Shown here piece after piece: positions 6,760 through 7,263 of a stretch of DNA of 7,263 nucleotides. Location of the stretch: assembly GCA_030690515.1 (NCBI GenBank), contig JAUYGP010000603.1, forward strand, positions 1 through 7,263, read 5' to 3'. The notes beneath the pieces are model-generated. The model was not told the DNA's origin. It searched no databases and saw nothing but the letters and a program-made list of their open reading frames with translations. This DNA comes from Giesbergeria sp. (GTDB lineage: Bacteria > Pseudomonadota > Gammaproteobacteria > Burkholderiales > Burkholderiaceae_C). The position numbers were made by a program, and so were the translations under genes. Positions within the stretch are counted from its first letter, which is position 1. Each line of letters opens with the position of its first letter.

Positions 6760-6792
6760 GCTTTTAGCGCTTATCTCATAAGCGCTAAAAGC
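6760..6792. repeat. Perfect palindrome in an AT-rich context, REP-like interspersed element
   Basis: GCTTTTAGCGCTTA (6760-6773) and its exact complement TAAGCGCTAAAAGC (6779-6792) flank a TCTCA loop: a 33-base hairpin with 14-bp arms. It is set in AT-rich sequence (TATTATTTTTATA before, CAATTT after). It lies behind the actP terminator and is not needed for it. The core, AGCGCTTA-n-TAAGCGCT, resembles a short interspersed palindrome I recall from intergenic regions of Comamonadaceae genomes; that match is from memory, not checked. It could also be a second terminator or an mRNA-end stabiliser. Confidence 0.6.
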
Positions 6793-6926
6793 CAATTTCT
6801 CTCAATATTTTCTGGGTGTATTCATGAAACTGCGTAGACCCGAAGATCGAAACCCGTTCCTAGACGGTCGCTCGCGCACCACAGAATGAACTCCGTCCCA
6901 CCAGCGTTGACGACTAAACTGAAGAC

Positions 6927-7263
6927 ATGTTTTCGTCGCCCCTTCGGCTCCGTTGGTTCTTTCCGTTTCTTTTAGCTTCTGTCCAGATATTTTTGGGCGG
7001 ATGGCCTTCGAACGCGCATGCGCTGGATGCGGTCACCCTCCAGCTCAAATGGCACCACGCCTTCCAATTTGCCGGTTATTACGCCGCCAAGGAACAGGGC
7101 TACTACAGCGATGCGGGACTGGACGTCGCCATTCAAAAGGCACGACCGGGCGATGACCCGGTCAAAAACGTACTCGACGGGAAGGCTCACTATGGCGTTG
7201 GCAACAGCAGCCTCATCCTTGCGCGCAACTCCGGCCACCCTGTGGTGGTGCTGGCGACCATTT
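6927..7263 (+). CDS. NMT1/THI5-like periplasmic ligand-binding protein or sensor, 5' part only
   Basis: The frame from ATG 6927 stays open to the window edge, giving 112 residues of an unfinished protein. It starts with a signal peptide: Arg7 and Arg9, a core of FFPFLLASVQIFLGG, and an AHA|L cleavage site after residue 33. The mature part matches the opening of NMT1/THI5-like solute-binding domains (type-II periplasmic fold): VTLQLKWHHAFQFAGYYAAK (37-56), then EQGYYSDAGLDV, PGDDPVKNVLDGKAHYGVG, and SSLILARNSGHPVVVLATI. This LKW-H-FQFAGYYAA version is, to my knowledge, common both in pyrimidine-precursor-type ABC binding proteins and as the periplasmic sensor part of hybrid histidine kinases and PAS-GGDEF diguanylate cyclases. 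The visible part cannot decide between them. GAAGA just upstream is a weak ribosome site; the signal peptide supports this start. It follows a terminator and so is its own transcription unit. Confidence 0.8.
   Translation, partial: MFSSPLRLRWFFPFLLASVQIFLGGWPSNAHALDAVTLQLKWHHAFQFAGYYAAKEQGYYSDAGLDVAIQKARPGDDPVKNVLDGKAHYGVGNSSLILARNSGHPVVVLATI

Larger units (their letters stand above)
6663..6926. other. Intergenic region after actP
   Basis: Besides the terminator and palindrome, this 264-base stretch shows no supported gene. A 21-residue frame at 6824-6889 has no ribosome site or homology I recognise. TTGACG occurs at 6907-6912, but a matching -10 would fall inside the next gene, so I cannot place that gene's promoter. 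Confidence 0.5.

Noticed and set aside
6824..6889. 21-residue reading frame after actP
   Set aside because: It has no ribosome site, no hydrophobic or domain signal, and a chance length for this composition.

Overview
The window reads as GC-rich chromosomal DNA of a betaproteobacterium, most likely a member of the Comamonadaceae (Acidovorax-like). This rests on codon usage, a tandem pair of orphan branched-chain-amino-acid-type binding proteins, the DUF485-actP pair, and a short AT-flanked palindrome that resembles an interspersed repeat I recall from that family. The taxon is an inference; no rRNA or marker gene is present. I see no phage, insertion sequence, CRISPR array or tRNA.

Layout. 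1-222 is a leader without a convincing gene. 223-1338 and 1446-2567 (both +) are two paralogous periplasmic solute-binding proteins of the LivK / Peripla_BP_6 type, with no permease or ATPase gene beside them. After a 24-base gap with a GC hairpin comes a convergent 553-residue MFS transporter of the metabolite:H+ symporter (MHS) type, 4253-2592 (-). It carries an unusual periplasmic insert of about 115 residues. 4254-4620 is a divergent control region. It drives the transporter to the left and, to the right, a two-gene operon: a small DUF485 membrane protein (4621-4929) overlapped by 4 bases by an ActP-type sodium:solute symporter (4926-6662). A rho-independent terminator and a second, perfect 14-bp-arm palindrome follow. 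The window then ends inside a gene starting at 6927, whose product has a signal peptide and an NMT1/THI5-like domain.

How the parts fit. Everything recognisable concerns capture or import of small organic solutes: two periplasmic receptors, a proton-coupled carrier, a sodium-coupled acetate/monocarboxylate carrier, and an NMT1-like ligand-binding protein that may be the sensor part of a larger signalling protein. The gene contents are familiar families. The points that merit a second look are the orphan paired receptors, the cysteine-containing insert in the MHS carrier, and the palindromic elements in the intergenic regions. I did not find a clearly new multi-gene system.
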